This document shows positions 53,554 to 64,000 of a stretch of DNA of 64,000 nt, one piece after another. Position 1 is the stretch's first letter. Every line of letters begins with the position of its first letter. The notes below the pieces were generated by a model, which saw only the letters and a list, made by a program, of their open reading frames with translations, was not told the origin of the DNA and did not search any database. This stretch comes from Allodiplogaster sudhausi (Eukaryota > Nematoda > Chromadorea > Rhabditida > Diplogasteridae): assembly GCA_945643635.1 (NCBI GenBank), contig CALZFC010000097.1, forward strand, positions 787,001 to 851,000. Reading direction: 5' to 3'. Made by a program: the position numbers and the translations under genes.

Positions 53554-54788
53554 TTAGTTAAAGCGTGACAAAACAGGCAAAGCAGACCAATCAAACCAGA
53601 TCAAACCAGGAACGCTCAATCGATTGCTGGTTTTCCCCTGGGACATGGCGACTTTCCGAATGGGAATGCCCTCTTCTCGTGGGCTCATCCTCTGCGGCGT
53701 CTTCATGAAAACGATTAAGATAAATAATATTCTTTTATTTTTTTAAACGTATTTTAATAATTTGTATTAATTAACCGGCGATCTGCTCCTACGGAAGAAG
53801 CCTTCTTTGCTGTCGACTATCGGAGTCACTCCGGGACTCTCAACGCTTCCTCGTATTCCTATAGTGACAGGAGTACAAATGTATATCTGACAAAGTAGAG
53901 GAAGAATTACAAAGGAAATATATGATAAGATAAAGGAAGATTCCGTATTTCTGAAAATATTTCTTGCTCTCCACTATTCAACTGACCTCGCTTATGAAAG
54001 CGGCCTGGGTCGTTTTCCTCACACGAAGTCGCCGTCCTGTCAGGATCTTTTGCTTTGAAACCTGAACGAATTTTACGGTTTAGCATTAGCAAATTATCTG
54101 GGGTTTACTAGTGAAACAGCTATCTTTGAGAAGGAATTTATAGTTCTTAAATTCCTATAAATCTCGACGGAAGGACTAGTACAGTTTTTTTTATGAGTGC
54201 TGAGGTGAGCAATCAATAAGCTGATTAACTGGATTTATGTATAAGTTTCCATAATTATTCAGAGAAAAGTTTGTCGGTCTTTTGCGCCTAATCATCAAAC
54301 CAAGTTTTCTGCTAAAAAGACATGAGCAATTCAACGAAATATATGTATGTATGTGTCCTTAAATTCTAGTCGCCTTTTTATTGAATATTATTCTCTAGTA
54401 ATGTTCATACATTATTTCGTGTTTTGTTGGAGCTTGAAGAAGACGAGACGCTGCTGTCAATGATGTCAGTGCTCTGGCTCTGTTTATTCATTCTTGCTGA
54501 ACTAATTATAATTAGTACCATAACAAATTAAACATAACAAAAGGCATGCCTTCAAATACGAACTGCATCAATCCTTGTTCTACTATCACCAGAATACTTC
54601 CCTTCTCAGTAGAATCGACGCGAAAAAAACGCAAAACAAATAAATATGCCCCAGATGAGCAATTGGAATTGTAGGTGGAACGATCGAATTGCTTGGCATA
54701 GTTTCATCGTTGTTCTCGTCGTTCACCCACTCTCTCTCTCTCTATCTGTCTTTCTCTCTTTCTTTCTATCTCTCTTTCTCTCTTTCTT

Positions 54789-54819
<31 letters not shown>

Positions 54820-55604
54820 TTCTCTCTGTCTCTCTCTCTCTCTTCCTCTCTCTCTATCTCTCTTCTTCTCTCTCTCTATCTCTCTTCTTCTCTCTCTCTC
54901 TCTCTTGCCTACCTTGCCTCACTTCTCTCTAATTTTCCGTTTCGGTCGCTCTCTCCCCATCTCTCTCTGTATCTCTGTCTTATTTTCAATCATTTTGCTT
55001 TCTCTTCTTTCTTGTCTTCTCGACCATTCCGATGAATCACTTTGCCAACAGCAATGTTTTCTTTCACCTTGCCACGCTCACTTCTCCGCCAATAACAGAT
55101 GCATTCCAATGCAGGAGTGTGAGCAATCTTTTACATTCAAGGATACATAAGATGTCTTAAAATAGAAGACATTTTTTTGTTCCTCTGCATAAAGAATGAG
55201 ATTAAATTAAAAATTTTATTCTTGAATAAAAAAAATTAATTAAAGACTGCAAGAAGATATATATGATGCGATTCTAAAGTTGTTGAGTCCTATTTCAATA
55301 ACTTAAATGATCTTAATTAGCATTCTGAGATTGATTCCATTTTGCTATGTAACCTGCAAAAGTGCGGTAAAGTTAGCGCCGATGGTTATGTCCGCAACGC
55401 TTTGATAACCCAACGGCTCCGGACCTGCACGAGATGGGCATTTACGTGTCCTTCATATATACCTCGCTGTGTTTGAGCATCCGATATCTGGCTGGTTCTT
55501 CTTATCTTTGTTTTGCATGGACGAAATCGGCCACGGATCGAGTGCTTGTGGCAGAGAGAGAGTTTTGGATTCCCTGATTGGTTTCCCATTCCTCCATTGC
55601 TCGC
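53554..55604 (-). CDS. Unrecognised multi-exon gene, 3' part
   Basis: Four minus-strand exons, 55604-55463, 54061-53987, 53858-53776 and 53700-53554, have proper acceptors and donors and join in one frame of 148 codons ending at TAA 53,554. The product is hydrophilic and basic. It includes SLCHKHSIRGRFRPCKTKIR, an acidic Cys-containing patch (TATSCEENDPGRF), and SKEGFFRRSRSPTPQRMSP, a run of Ser-Pro and Arg-Ser sites like phosphorylated disordered regions. I know no family with it. An in-frame Met lies 15 bases into the first exon listed, but earlier exons may exist to the right. The intron at 54,062-55,462 holds a long CT tract (54,730-54,905). The phase agreement over three joins is the main support. 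Confidence 0.45.
54730..54905. repeat. (CT)n tract in minus-strand gene intron
   Basis: Long CT-rich tract with TTC and TATC interruptions on the plus strand. Confidence 0.9.
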
Positions 55605-57036
55605 CTGAACTCATTGGCAGTCACCAAAAAAAAGGATAAGGAAACTCAAATGTTCAGAATAAAGAAGTGTTCCTGCTACTTTATGAAATCGCCGACACAA
55701 TCGAAACTTCGCGAAGGTTCAAAGAATATAAACGTTTCTTGTGCTTGAACAGATTCGGGTGGTCTTTGTAGGCGCTTTATTCAGTCGTCAAAATTAAGAG
55801 GCAGAGAATGTCGCACAATTGGATGCGCCTGAATGATGCACAGTGTTGGTTGGCATATCTGAGAGAATTGAAAAGACAATCAGTGACCAGAGAAGCAAAA
55901 TTACAATAGAGAACTACAAAAAAGGGAGAAGAGGAAATCGACATTCCTTCTTAGATTCATAAAGATGTGGACGAGGCAGAAGCGAGGAGAGCTAGACGAC
56001 TGAGTTAGAGGATGAGGTGACAGATACAGTAGATGTTGTATTACGGTAGTGTTTGTAAGTCTCTAAACAGCTAAGGAAGCATATACATAGATCTCTTTTT
56101 TTGGGTTTTTAACATAGTGAATAAATGTACGATTGATCGCTTACTTTAGAACGAAAATGCCTATACTCTGAGAAATCAAAGATTACATCGATTCGATGCT
56201 TTCTCGCGATCTCTCCGAATCCAAGCAAAGCGGGCAACGGAACTTAGTTGCTCGATCGATTTACATATATACTTGCCAGTCACAAAGCGAATACAAAGAA
56301 GACATTACAAAGAAAAATTTAAAGTAGAAAAAAGGTTAACATATAAGGCGATTACGGCTACTTTCAAACTCGGACGACGAACTGTGAACTGTAGACTTTA
56401 GTGCTCTCATAATTCTGACTCTCATAAAACGTATAAAGCGAGCATTTCGACGAATACCTAAGCGGGACGAACGCACACACACGAAAGAAAACCCTCTCTA
56501 TGAATACAATACAAAGACGGCTCAAATACCCAAATACTCGAAAGATAAGAAGAAGAAGAAAAATCTATAATGCTTTACACTTTATACTCTATAATACAAA
56601 ACGAGAATCTCGTTATGCGTCAATATACAGTAGTTGCAAAATCGCCGCATCTACCATTGATTTTTTTTGGTCGGAACCGACGCGGCCGCGGAATATTGGG
56701 AATTGTCCATCGATTGAGTAGCAGCGCTGTCTTACAGCCTAATAATCATCGCAGACCTTCGCCGGTTCGCATTATATTATTTATATCATTCCACTTCCTA
56801 ATACTGATAAGAAAAAGATAGATGAAGACTTCTCCGCGTAGACGACTTAAAAAATTATTCATACAGATGAAGCATTTCATACAAAAGGAAGTGTGTGTTG
56901 CTAGAAGTAGCTTTGTCGAAAACCTTATTTAAAAGAAAAAAAAATCTTACTCAAAGAACTCCCTCTATACAATTACGATAGGAAATATCTCTTGTGGATA
57001 CTGAGGAGTGGCATGTCAACGCATGTGACACTCTTC
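55605..57036. other. Region between the two minus-strand genes
   Basis: Mostly AT-rich. The right part should contain the 3' untranslated region of the IBR gene. A minus-strand ATG with an acceptor-like CTCTCAG lies near 55,870, but the frame has no good donor. No supported exon. Confidence 0.4.
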
Positions 57037-58920
57037 TCAGTTGAAGAACTCGATCGCCTTAGCGTACGCCGCTTCCAGATCCGCGACGCGTGCACGAAGC
57101 GTCGCGGTCGCGTCCACTTCGATGACATCACGCGTGAGCGCGTCAAGCGCGTTGCGAAGCGCACGCAGTGGCGGCTGGCGCGCCGCATTCACGCGACGCA
57201 CGTACGCAGCTGCCGTGCCGTGCTCGAGCAGAAGGAGAGACTGAAGAATAAATGGATGGTACCTTTACACGAACAAATTAGGCTATTATTATGCCAAAAT
57301 TATTCAATTGATCAACGCTAACGATCTAAAATGCTTCTTGAATTACAAACCGCTTTGCGCAGCTCATTGACTCGCTTATCCTCGGGCGCGCCAAACATCT
57401 TATGCGTGTACTTCTCGAAGCTTTCGCTAGCGACGTTGCTTAGTCTAAATTAAGATAATGGTACTTTTTGGAAGGCATATAAGTAGTATGGATTTTGCTG
57501 GAGAAATGGGACGAGAGAGAAAGTTCGTTCTCACCGCTCTTTGCGCGCGTCAGCCGCGACCGAAGCGTACGGCCGCTTAATCAGGCGCACGACTTCGAGC
57601 GACTCGACACGAACTCCTTCCGGCAGTGACATGTCCTGCTGAAAATGAGAGTTTTACAACAACAAAAAAATTTACAATTACGCAATTTATATATGTCTAA
57701 TTATAATTCGTTTTTTTTCTGTTCCGTTTAATTATAAACTCTTTTGGAATAAGCTTTTTGGTCGCCAACTAACCCATTGCAGCGCGCCACGCTTGATGTA
57801 GTTGTTGCAGATGGGCTGGAAGTCGCGGACGCGCTTCATCGTGCGCGGATTCATCTGCATTCCGCATGCGCAACGCGCCCAGTCCGCCTTGTCGCCGACC
57901 TATAAAAAGGTTATTAATAAAAAAGATACCGTCACTATTATTGATCTATCTAGTTCGCCTATAACTATTCCAATTCTGTCTACATAGACGCCACCAACAT
58001 CGGTCGTGCTGCCGCAGGTGCACGAGATGCGCTTGATGCACTGGTCGGTCTGCTCGCGCATCACTTCGAACTTGTCTGCAAGAAGAAAAATTCTGGTTTT
58101 TTTTCTATCTCATAGTAATTATAACTCTGTACAAATTTATTCTCACGGTGATAGTATTTTAAATTTAGATATATTTCAAAATCTATGCAAGCTCGTTGAA
58201 GAAAAATTCAGGCAAAATTGCGCGAATTTAATTTCTATTAATGCTAGGAATGGCCGTCCTCCCCGCTCTTACATTGCTGGCTGAACTTGGCAGTCCACGC
58301 GGCATGCTCGTCGCACACGAGCGGCCAGTGCGGCTCGCCGTCGCAATCGGTGCAAAAGTGCGTCGAGCAATTGGCGCACACCGCCGAAGAGCGGACTCAA
58401 AGGAAATATTATTGATTATTATATATTTATTTTTGTATACATTATTTTACTGTTAATAAAATTTATATAATTCTTCTTTGAAATATATTTTAGAATATCA
58501 AAATTTTTTCATAAAATATAACATTTTAGCACTATTAATAAGCATTAAAATGCAAGGATGCTTACTACAAGGATGCTCGACGCGTAGCAGAGTGAAGCAC
58601 GCCGGACACGCCTGAAGACTCTCGCTCGGCGACTCGTCCGAAAGAATCTCGCGCGCCGCTTCTGAAAAGGGCCGAGACGATGAGATTATCTTATTTAAAA
58701 TAGTAATTTATTTAAATCCTATTGCAAATATTGATAGGAATAAAAAAAAGAAGTTGTTGAATCCTCTCTTACGATTGGTGTAGAAGAGAATGAGTGGAAG
58801 AGGCACGAGTGCCGGCAGCACGTCGTACGGAGAAGAGTCATCGTGGCACACGAGCTGAATAGTTTTGTAATTATTAAACAGAAAATATTTTTTCCTTTTT
58901 GGGACAATAGAAGCATATAT

Positions 58921-58970
<50 letters not shown>

Positions 58971-61900
58971 ATATATGCTTCTATTGTCCCAAAAATAGCT
59001 GCAGAAAGAAAACTATTTAGAGATTTGAAGATAGACGAAAATGTATACTATCATCACGAAAAGCCTTCTCACATCGAGCTTAACGGGTAGCTGTCGCTGC
59101 TTGATCTGCGAGATGACCGAAGCCTCGAGGCAACGGCGGCAGCGCCAGTCGGACTCGGTCTCGAACAGAGCCTCCGGCGCCATCTCCACGCAACTTGCGC
59201 ATTGCTGAAGATGCACAAAAAATTATTATTACTTTTACAATTAAATTATTCAATAATATTACAGCTACGTCTTCATAAAATTTATCTTCTGTCTTTATTA
59301 TTTTATATTTTTGTTCATCAAACTAACAATCTTCGCTCGCGGGACGACTTGGAATTCGCCGTTCTCTATGTCCTCGACGTCGTCGTCAACCGTGACCGGC
59401 TCGTCATCCTCTTCCTCGGAGTCGACAACGACGTCGTTCGCGAGCTGCCACTCCTCGTCGAGCAGCCGCTCGAAGCCGTCGTCCGCGACGGAGAGACGCG
59501 TCTCGTGGTCGCGGATCAGTTGAGCCATGACGTCATGACGAAGTGGCAGCGAGGGAGAGGAGAGCAGACGAGAACACGCGTAATCGGCTGAAGAGGCGTC
59601 CGCCGACCACTCGGGCGAGGAAGAGCGGGTGCTAAAAAAAAAATCTAAATCTAAATTGATATAAAAAGCTACGTAATTCCTCAACATACTAAGTTTCATC
59701 GACATAAAAGACCAAGCAAAACATTTAAATTTCCCGCCTTTTCTTGTCGTGGATGCGCGCGTAAAAGTCGCGCAGCAGCGTGCGATCGACGCGATTCGCG
59801 CGCGCCGCGATCGCCTCAAGAAGCGCCGCAATGCTGCCGCAGCTGTTGAGCGACGGCGCGCAAGCTTGACCGCCGATCATGTTTACGGTCACACTAAAAA
59901 GGGAAAAGTTTTGAGGCACACTAAAATTGTCACTATCACAGTACAGAAAGGTTAGTATACGGTAGCACTATAAATGGATTTAGAGAAGTTAAGAACTTAC
60001 TGGATGCGTTGTTGCGTACGGCGCGTCTTCTCGAGGACGACGATGCAGTGTGGTGGGTGCCCGTCAAGATTGCCCTGCGAAGAAGGGCTCAGCTCGACCG
60101 AGGCGCGCTGCCGATTCGCGTCCAGCCAGCGAACACGCACGCCAGAGGCATGATCACGCAGGGATTCCACCTGGAAAAGGACGAGTGAGGAGTGGTAACC
60201 GGGGAGATACAGCTTCATTACATACATAATATATGTATAAATGCATGCAGCATAAGTGAGGACAGTCTAGTACACATTTCTGCTTTCCTTATTAAAAAGG
60301 TTTGTAGTGATATATTAAACCAATGCTTTTTTCTACTAGACTAACCTCCTTCTCGAAGTCAAAGTCCTTCCACGTCTTCGTCTCGACGACATGGCGCTTG
60401 AAGATGTAGGGAACATTCCTGCAAAGAAAGAGAGTAAGAAAGTAAAGCGATATTAATAAATAGAATGGATGCTAAAAGTGTTTTTAAAATGACGGGAAAA
60501 AAGAAAGCAGAAATTAGTTGACTTGATGGCAGAGATGTCAAGGAGGTCGAAGGGCTTCGCCACCTTTTCGACGTCGACGCCGTCAGAGAGAATGATCACG
60601 GACTGAAAAATTAATAAAATTAAGTTTTGTTTTTATCAGATTAAATATGTAAATATTTATTTTAAAAAAAACTTTCAAAGCATAAACAAAAAGTATAAAT
60701 TTATAAATAAATAGAAAAGACTACCTCCTCCGTCGGCTTCTCGACCCGGATCGCTTCGCTGGCAGCGGCGGCCGCGTCATCCGCAGCCGCAGCGCCACCC
60801 GCGCCGCCCGTCACGATGTAGTCGCCGAGGCAGAAGGACGCCTCGCGACTGCGACGGTAGGAAGCGGCAGCGGCATCCTCGTGCAAGGAGGTCTGAGATA
60901 GAAGACGAGGAGATGAAGGCGGACGAGGGAAACAGAGAAAGAAACAAGAGAGAGAGAGATAGAGAAGGAGAGAGAGAGAGAAAGAGAGAAGGAGAGAGAG
61001 AGAGCTCTAGAAAGACAAATAAGAAAGAAGGAATACAAATCATGATAAATATACAGACTACATATAATGGAGCAGTCATCTAAAGGGTCAATTTAATGAT
61101 GAAAATACCTTGATATCGCTCGTGGACGTGAGCATGTCATCGGCGTCAATGATGAAGGCGCCCGCGCGTCGAGAAGTACGCTTGCGCATTCCTAAATGTT
61201 TTTTTAAAATAATTTTTTGTCGTTCAACAAATTTTATAGTTGTCTTATTTACTTACAAAAAGAAGAGAATGAAAACTAGTTACAATAAAAAATAAATGTA
61301 AAAATTCATATGTTCACCCTTTCCAGCGGTCTTGGCGGCAGCGATTCTCGCATTCGGGTGCGGCCGGTTGATGGTGTAGACTACGGTGGGCTTGGACGGC
61401 GACGTGACGTCATCGTCGTCTAGCTTCGACTCCTCCTCCTCGCGATGGCGAGCGAAGAGGGAAGCGGCCTGGAAATAAGATGCATTCCTATCTAACTTTT
61501 ATAATCTCTCTCAATTTCTCTTCAAAGACGAGATCTCGCGAATTCAGCCTAATGATATAATTTTGCTTTCCTCTTTTACTCGCCAACTTGTTAATTTTCC
61601 ATGAAAAAAAGGTTTTTTTCCTTCTTCTTTTAAATAGATATCTAACAATAAGATAGTAAATGAAAATAGTGATAGAAGAAAACATGTATGTGAGCGTACG
61701 TGAGCGATGCCGCCTCGCTTGGTCGGCCGCAGCGAAGCGATGCTCCAATCAGCGTTCAGCGTGTGAAGGGCGCGCGCTAGCTTACCGCCGCCTGCAAGGG
61801 TCACATATTACGTAATTTATTTATTTATTATATATATTTTTTTTTATATATTTATACATATATTATGTATTAAAGAGAAAAAATATAAAAAGGCGTTCTT

Positions 61901-62792
61901 GTTATCATAATACTCATTAATTCATTAAGTTTTCTAAGAAGATATATGTAATTATAAAAGACGACTAATTTTTTTTTCTCTTAAAAAAGATAATCCCCAA
62001 AATTTTTCATGATTGAAGTGAATAGACATGGAACTTAAATATATGGAATTACAAAAAAAACAGCAGAACTTACCATTCTTCTTGCGCGCAACGCCCTCTA
62101 CAACGGCGACCGAGACATTCTGGCCGGTGGCGCCGGCAGCAGCGCCCGCCAGAAGGGATTCGGCGTCCACCGTCGACCAACGGTTCTTCCTGGGCACACA
62201 CAACGGAATCATTATAATAACAATAATCCTCAGAAATTCAAAAAGTAAGTAAATACCGGTTGAGAGAGTAGACGACATCCGAAGAGAGTTGGTCGCACTC
62301 GGACAGCAGGCGGGCTTTGCGGCGCTGAAAGAGATATTATCTATCTTAATGATTTTTTTTATATATTTCGGACCATGCTAGTTCATGATAAAGCCAGTAT
62401 ATTTGCAAGATATTAATGATACGGAACCCAATAATTTCTGCGCTTGCTTAGGTTTGCCTCCTGCTCTCAGCTCTTTTTCTCCGGTTTGCCATTCTCTTGC
62501 CAAACTTCCCCGACTCGTGATTTGTTTGCGTAGTTTAAGAAAACGGGCGAAAAGTGCGGTTTTGAGTTATGCGACTTCTCTTCAGTGAGGAAAACATGAT
62601 CTCGAGAGCATAGGAAGTAGAGGAGTCAAGAGAAAGAGGCACAGAAAGAAAAGGAGAAAGAGGAAACCAAGGGAAGGTCACGCGGAACATCACTAGCTGA
62701 AGAAAAAGAGTAAAATGGAGTGATTGAGAGAGCGGAAGAAGATACTAAGTAAGCGTAGCTGATATAAGTATTTGGGAGAGATGAATGGTGGA

Positions 62793-62840
<48 letters not shown>

Positions 62841-63854
62841 CAAAAAGAACACTCGGGTATGTTATGAAAGAGACATGTGTGACTGATCACGAGTTTGGTC
62901 ACAGAGTGAGAGATAAAGAAATGTGCACAATTCCACACATAAAGAAACTACACGCGTACTTTTAACCTGCTAAGCAATCAGCTGATTATTGCACAATGGA
63001 AACAGAAGATATTCAGAATCTCGGACGAAGAAAAAAAAACCCTTCTCCTACATTGTTTTTGTTCAATCGGGCATATTATTATTTACATATGTTCAAAATT
63101 TTGAAGAAAAAAAAATAATTAATGAATAATGTATGTACCTTGCCGAGCAAGTTCGCCTGGTCGACGACCGTCTTCTCCAGCGTGACGTCCTTCATGCTCT
63201 TCGCGTCGAGAGGCACGCGGCGTCCCTGAATTTGGCGCCAATTTCAAATGCGCCTTTTATGATCTACTAATTTTTTTCATCTATCTGGCTTCTACCGTAT
63301 CTCCTCTCATTGGCTAGGAAAGTAGTAAACAGGGCCCGTGACTGTGTCGATCTTATGAAATATATGTAAGTACTTGTCAAGGACACCATGCTAATGTTCT
63401 TTTTCGTCTCCATTTCTCTCTTTCACTATCTCTTCTCTGTCTCTCTCTCCCATTCTCTCTCTCTCATTCATCCCACAGGCGGTTGTCACCTGCCCACTTC
63501 CAACCGTCGCGAGTCATGCGGATGAAGTGGTAGAGGGAGAATAATAAGGAAGCCAGAGCTACAGAGAAAGAGACCTTTATGGACACACTCCAGTGTGCCA
63601 GTCACATGCAAATCAGGCAGCCCCAGGCGACAAGCGAACAAAGAGACATCATGCACTTTTATGCACTCTCTCTAAGCTCTCTCTCTCCACTCTCTCTCCC
63701 TCGCTTTCATCTCTGTCCAATTCGCTCCAATTTGGCTACTCTGCTCACTCGTTTCCGCTTGCAATTTATTGGCCTCTGCGCCGTATCTCGCACTTTGATC
63801 ACGACGACCAGAAGGCAAATTGCCTTGTTTATCGAAGAGCAGGAAAGATGTAGA

Positions 63855-63901
<47 letters not shown>

Positions 63902-63985
63902 AAAGAGAAGAGCCTCAGGCAAACCTTGTGCGGTGGCGCGTCACGAGCGGTCGGCTTGGACGAAAGGAGCGGAAAGTCGTGGTCG
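57037..63985 (-). CDS. Large IBR/RBR-type zinc-binding protein, 5' end outside window
   Basis: Twenty-two exons join in one frame of 885 residues ending at TGA 57,037. Exons, 5' to 3': 63985-63925, 63225-63139, 62324-62257, 62189-62074, 61791-61700, 61468-61318, 61191-61109, 60892-60725, 60602-60523, 60418-60346, 60170-60001, 59893-59738, 59631-59328, 59204-59073, 58854-58773, 58661-58569, 58395-58273, 58075-57984, 57899-57774, 57638-57535, 57444-57351, 57240-57037. The N-terminal 500 residues hold Ala-rich and acidic stretches (DSEEEDDEPVTVDDD). Near residue 537 comes a RING-like half, QCASC then WRCRRC. Near 625-680 is an IBR signature: ACPACF, VCANCSTHFCTDC, HWPLVCDE. A Cys-rich tail (SCTCGS, RCACGM) and a helical C-terminus follow. 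IBR domains sit between two RINGs in RBR ubiquitin ligases. A full second RING with a catalytic Cys is not evident, so ligase activity is uncertain. The intron after 59,738 uses a GC donor. Confidence 0.75.
58896..58995. repeat. Perfect 100 bp palindrome with (AT)n centre
   Basis: TTTTTGGGACAATAGAAGC then ATATATCTTATATATA... runs into its exact reverse complement, ending GCTTCTATTGTCCCAAAAA. Arms are 50 bases with no spacer, centred on an AT run. It lies in the intron between exons 58,773-58,854 and 59,073-59,204 of the IBR gene. Confidence 0.95.
60948..61004. repeat. (GA)n tract in IBR gene intron
   Basis: Interrupted GA tract close to the acceptor of the exon at 60,892; on the coding strand it is a CT tract near the 3' splice site. 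Confidence 0.9.
62795..62838. repeat. (GA)n tract in IBR gene intron
   Basis: GA dinucleotide tract in the 814-base intron between 62,324 and 63,139. Confidence 0.95.
63858..63899. repeat. (GA)n tract in IBR gene intron
   Basis: GA dinucleotide tract 25 bases downstream (minus strand) of the exon at 63,985-63,925. CT-rich words also occur at 63,415-63,470 and 63,664-63,705. Confidence 0.95.
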
Positions 63986-64000
63986 CTGAAAGTAGAGAGG

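Noticed and set aside
63490..63540. Possible exon of the IBR gene (MTRDGWKWAG, then a GTGACA donor on the minus strand)
   Set aside because: Its donor phase does not fit the next exon at 63,225, whereas the exon at 63,985-63,925 joins directly in frame.

Overview
This is nuclear DNA of an animal, very probably a nematode. The genes have many short exons, introns start GT and end in a nematode-like TTTCAG, and the first gene belongs to the nematode-only SRH/SRI chemoreceptor group. A multi-exon nematode-type globin and an rpl-19 fragment of nematode type agree with this. The dense (CT)n/(GA)n tracts and GC-rich codon use would suit a diplogastrid such as Pristionchus, but that is inference. 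No prokaryotic or organellar signal and no RNA gene was seen.

Layout. 1-5,039 (+): an eight-exon chemoreceptor gene, open at its 5' end, with a 2.7 kb foldback element in intron 4 and a 316 bp TTAA-flanked MITE in intron 7. 6,652-9,204 (+): two paralogous two-exon genes for small secreted Gly/Ser/Tyr/Pro-rich structural proteins, each behind a related 0.5 kb upstream block. A third, broken paralogue lies at 16,727-17,429. 9,462-14,143: a composite PIF/Harbinger element with an intact two-exon transposase, a frameshifted Myb/SANT-like exon and the last two exons of a ribosomal protein L19 gene. 14,172-15,861: a second foldback element with the same terminal sequence as the first.

The main structural feature is a direct tandem duplication. 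11,541-29,049 is repeated at 29,050-46,546 with a 3-base junction microhomology (GGC). Apart from microsatellite and homopolymer length changes I saw one base difference. The unit runs from inside the Harbinger element to an intron of a globin gene. The upstream copy of the globin gene (25,733-28,931) is therefore cut off after seven exons, while the downstream copy (43,230-48,126) keeps all ten exons (460 aa). A diverged globin paralogue with the same exon lengths and phases, but a stop codon in place of Trp, follows at 50,429-52,230.

The right part is on the minus strand: a small unrecognised multi-exon gene (53,554-55,604) and at least 22 exons of a large IBR/RBR-type zinc-binding protein (57,037-63,985), open at the right window edge. 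One of its introns holds a perfect 100 bp palindrome. The region between the broken secretory-protein gene and the globin gene (about 17.4-25.7 kb, and its copy) is poor in recognisable coding sequence and rich in CT/GA tracts.

All exon joins were inferred by eye from splice signals, reading-phase agreement and comparison between paralogues within the window. None has been tested with transcripts or database searches.
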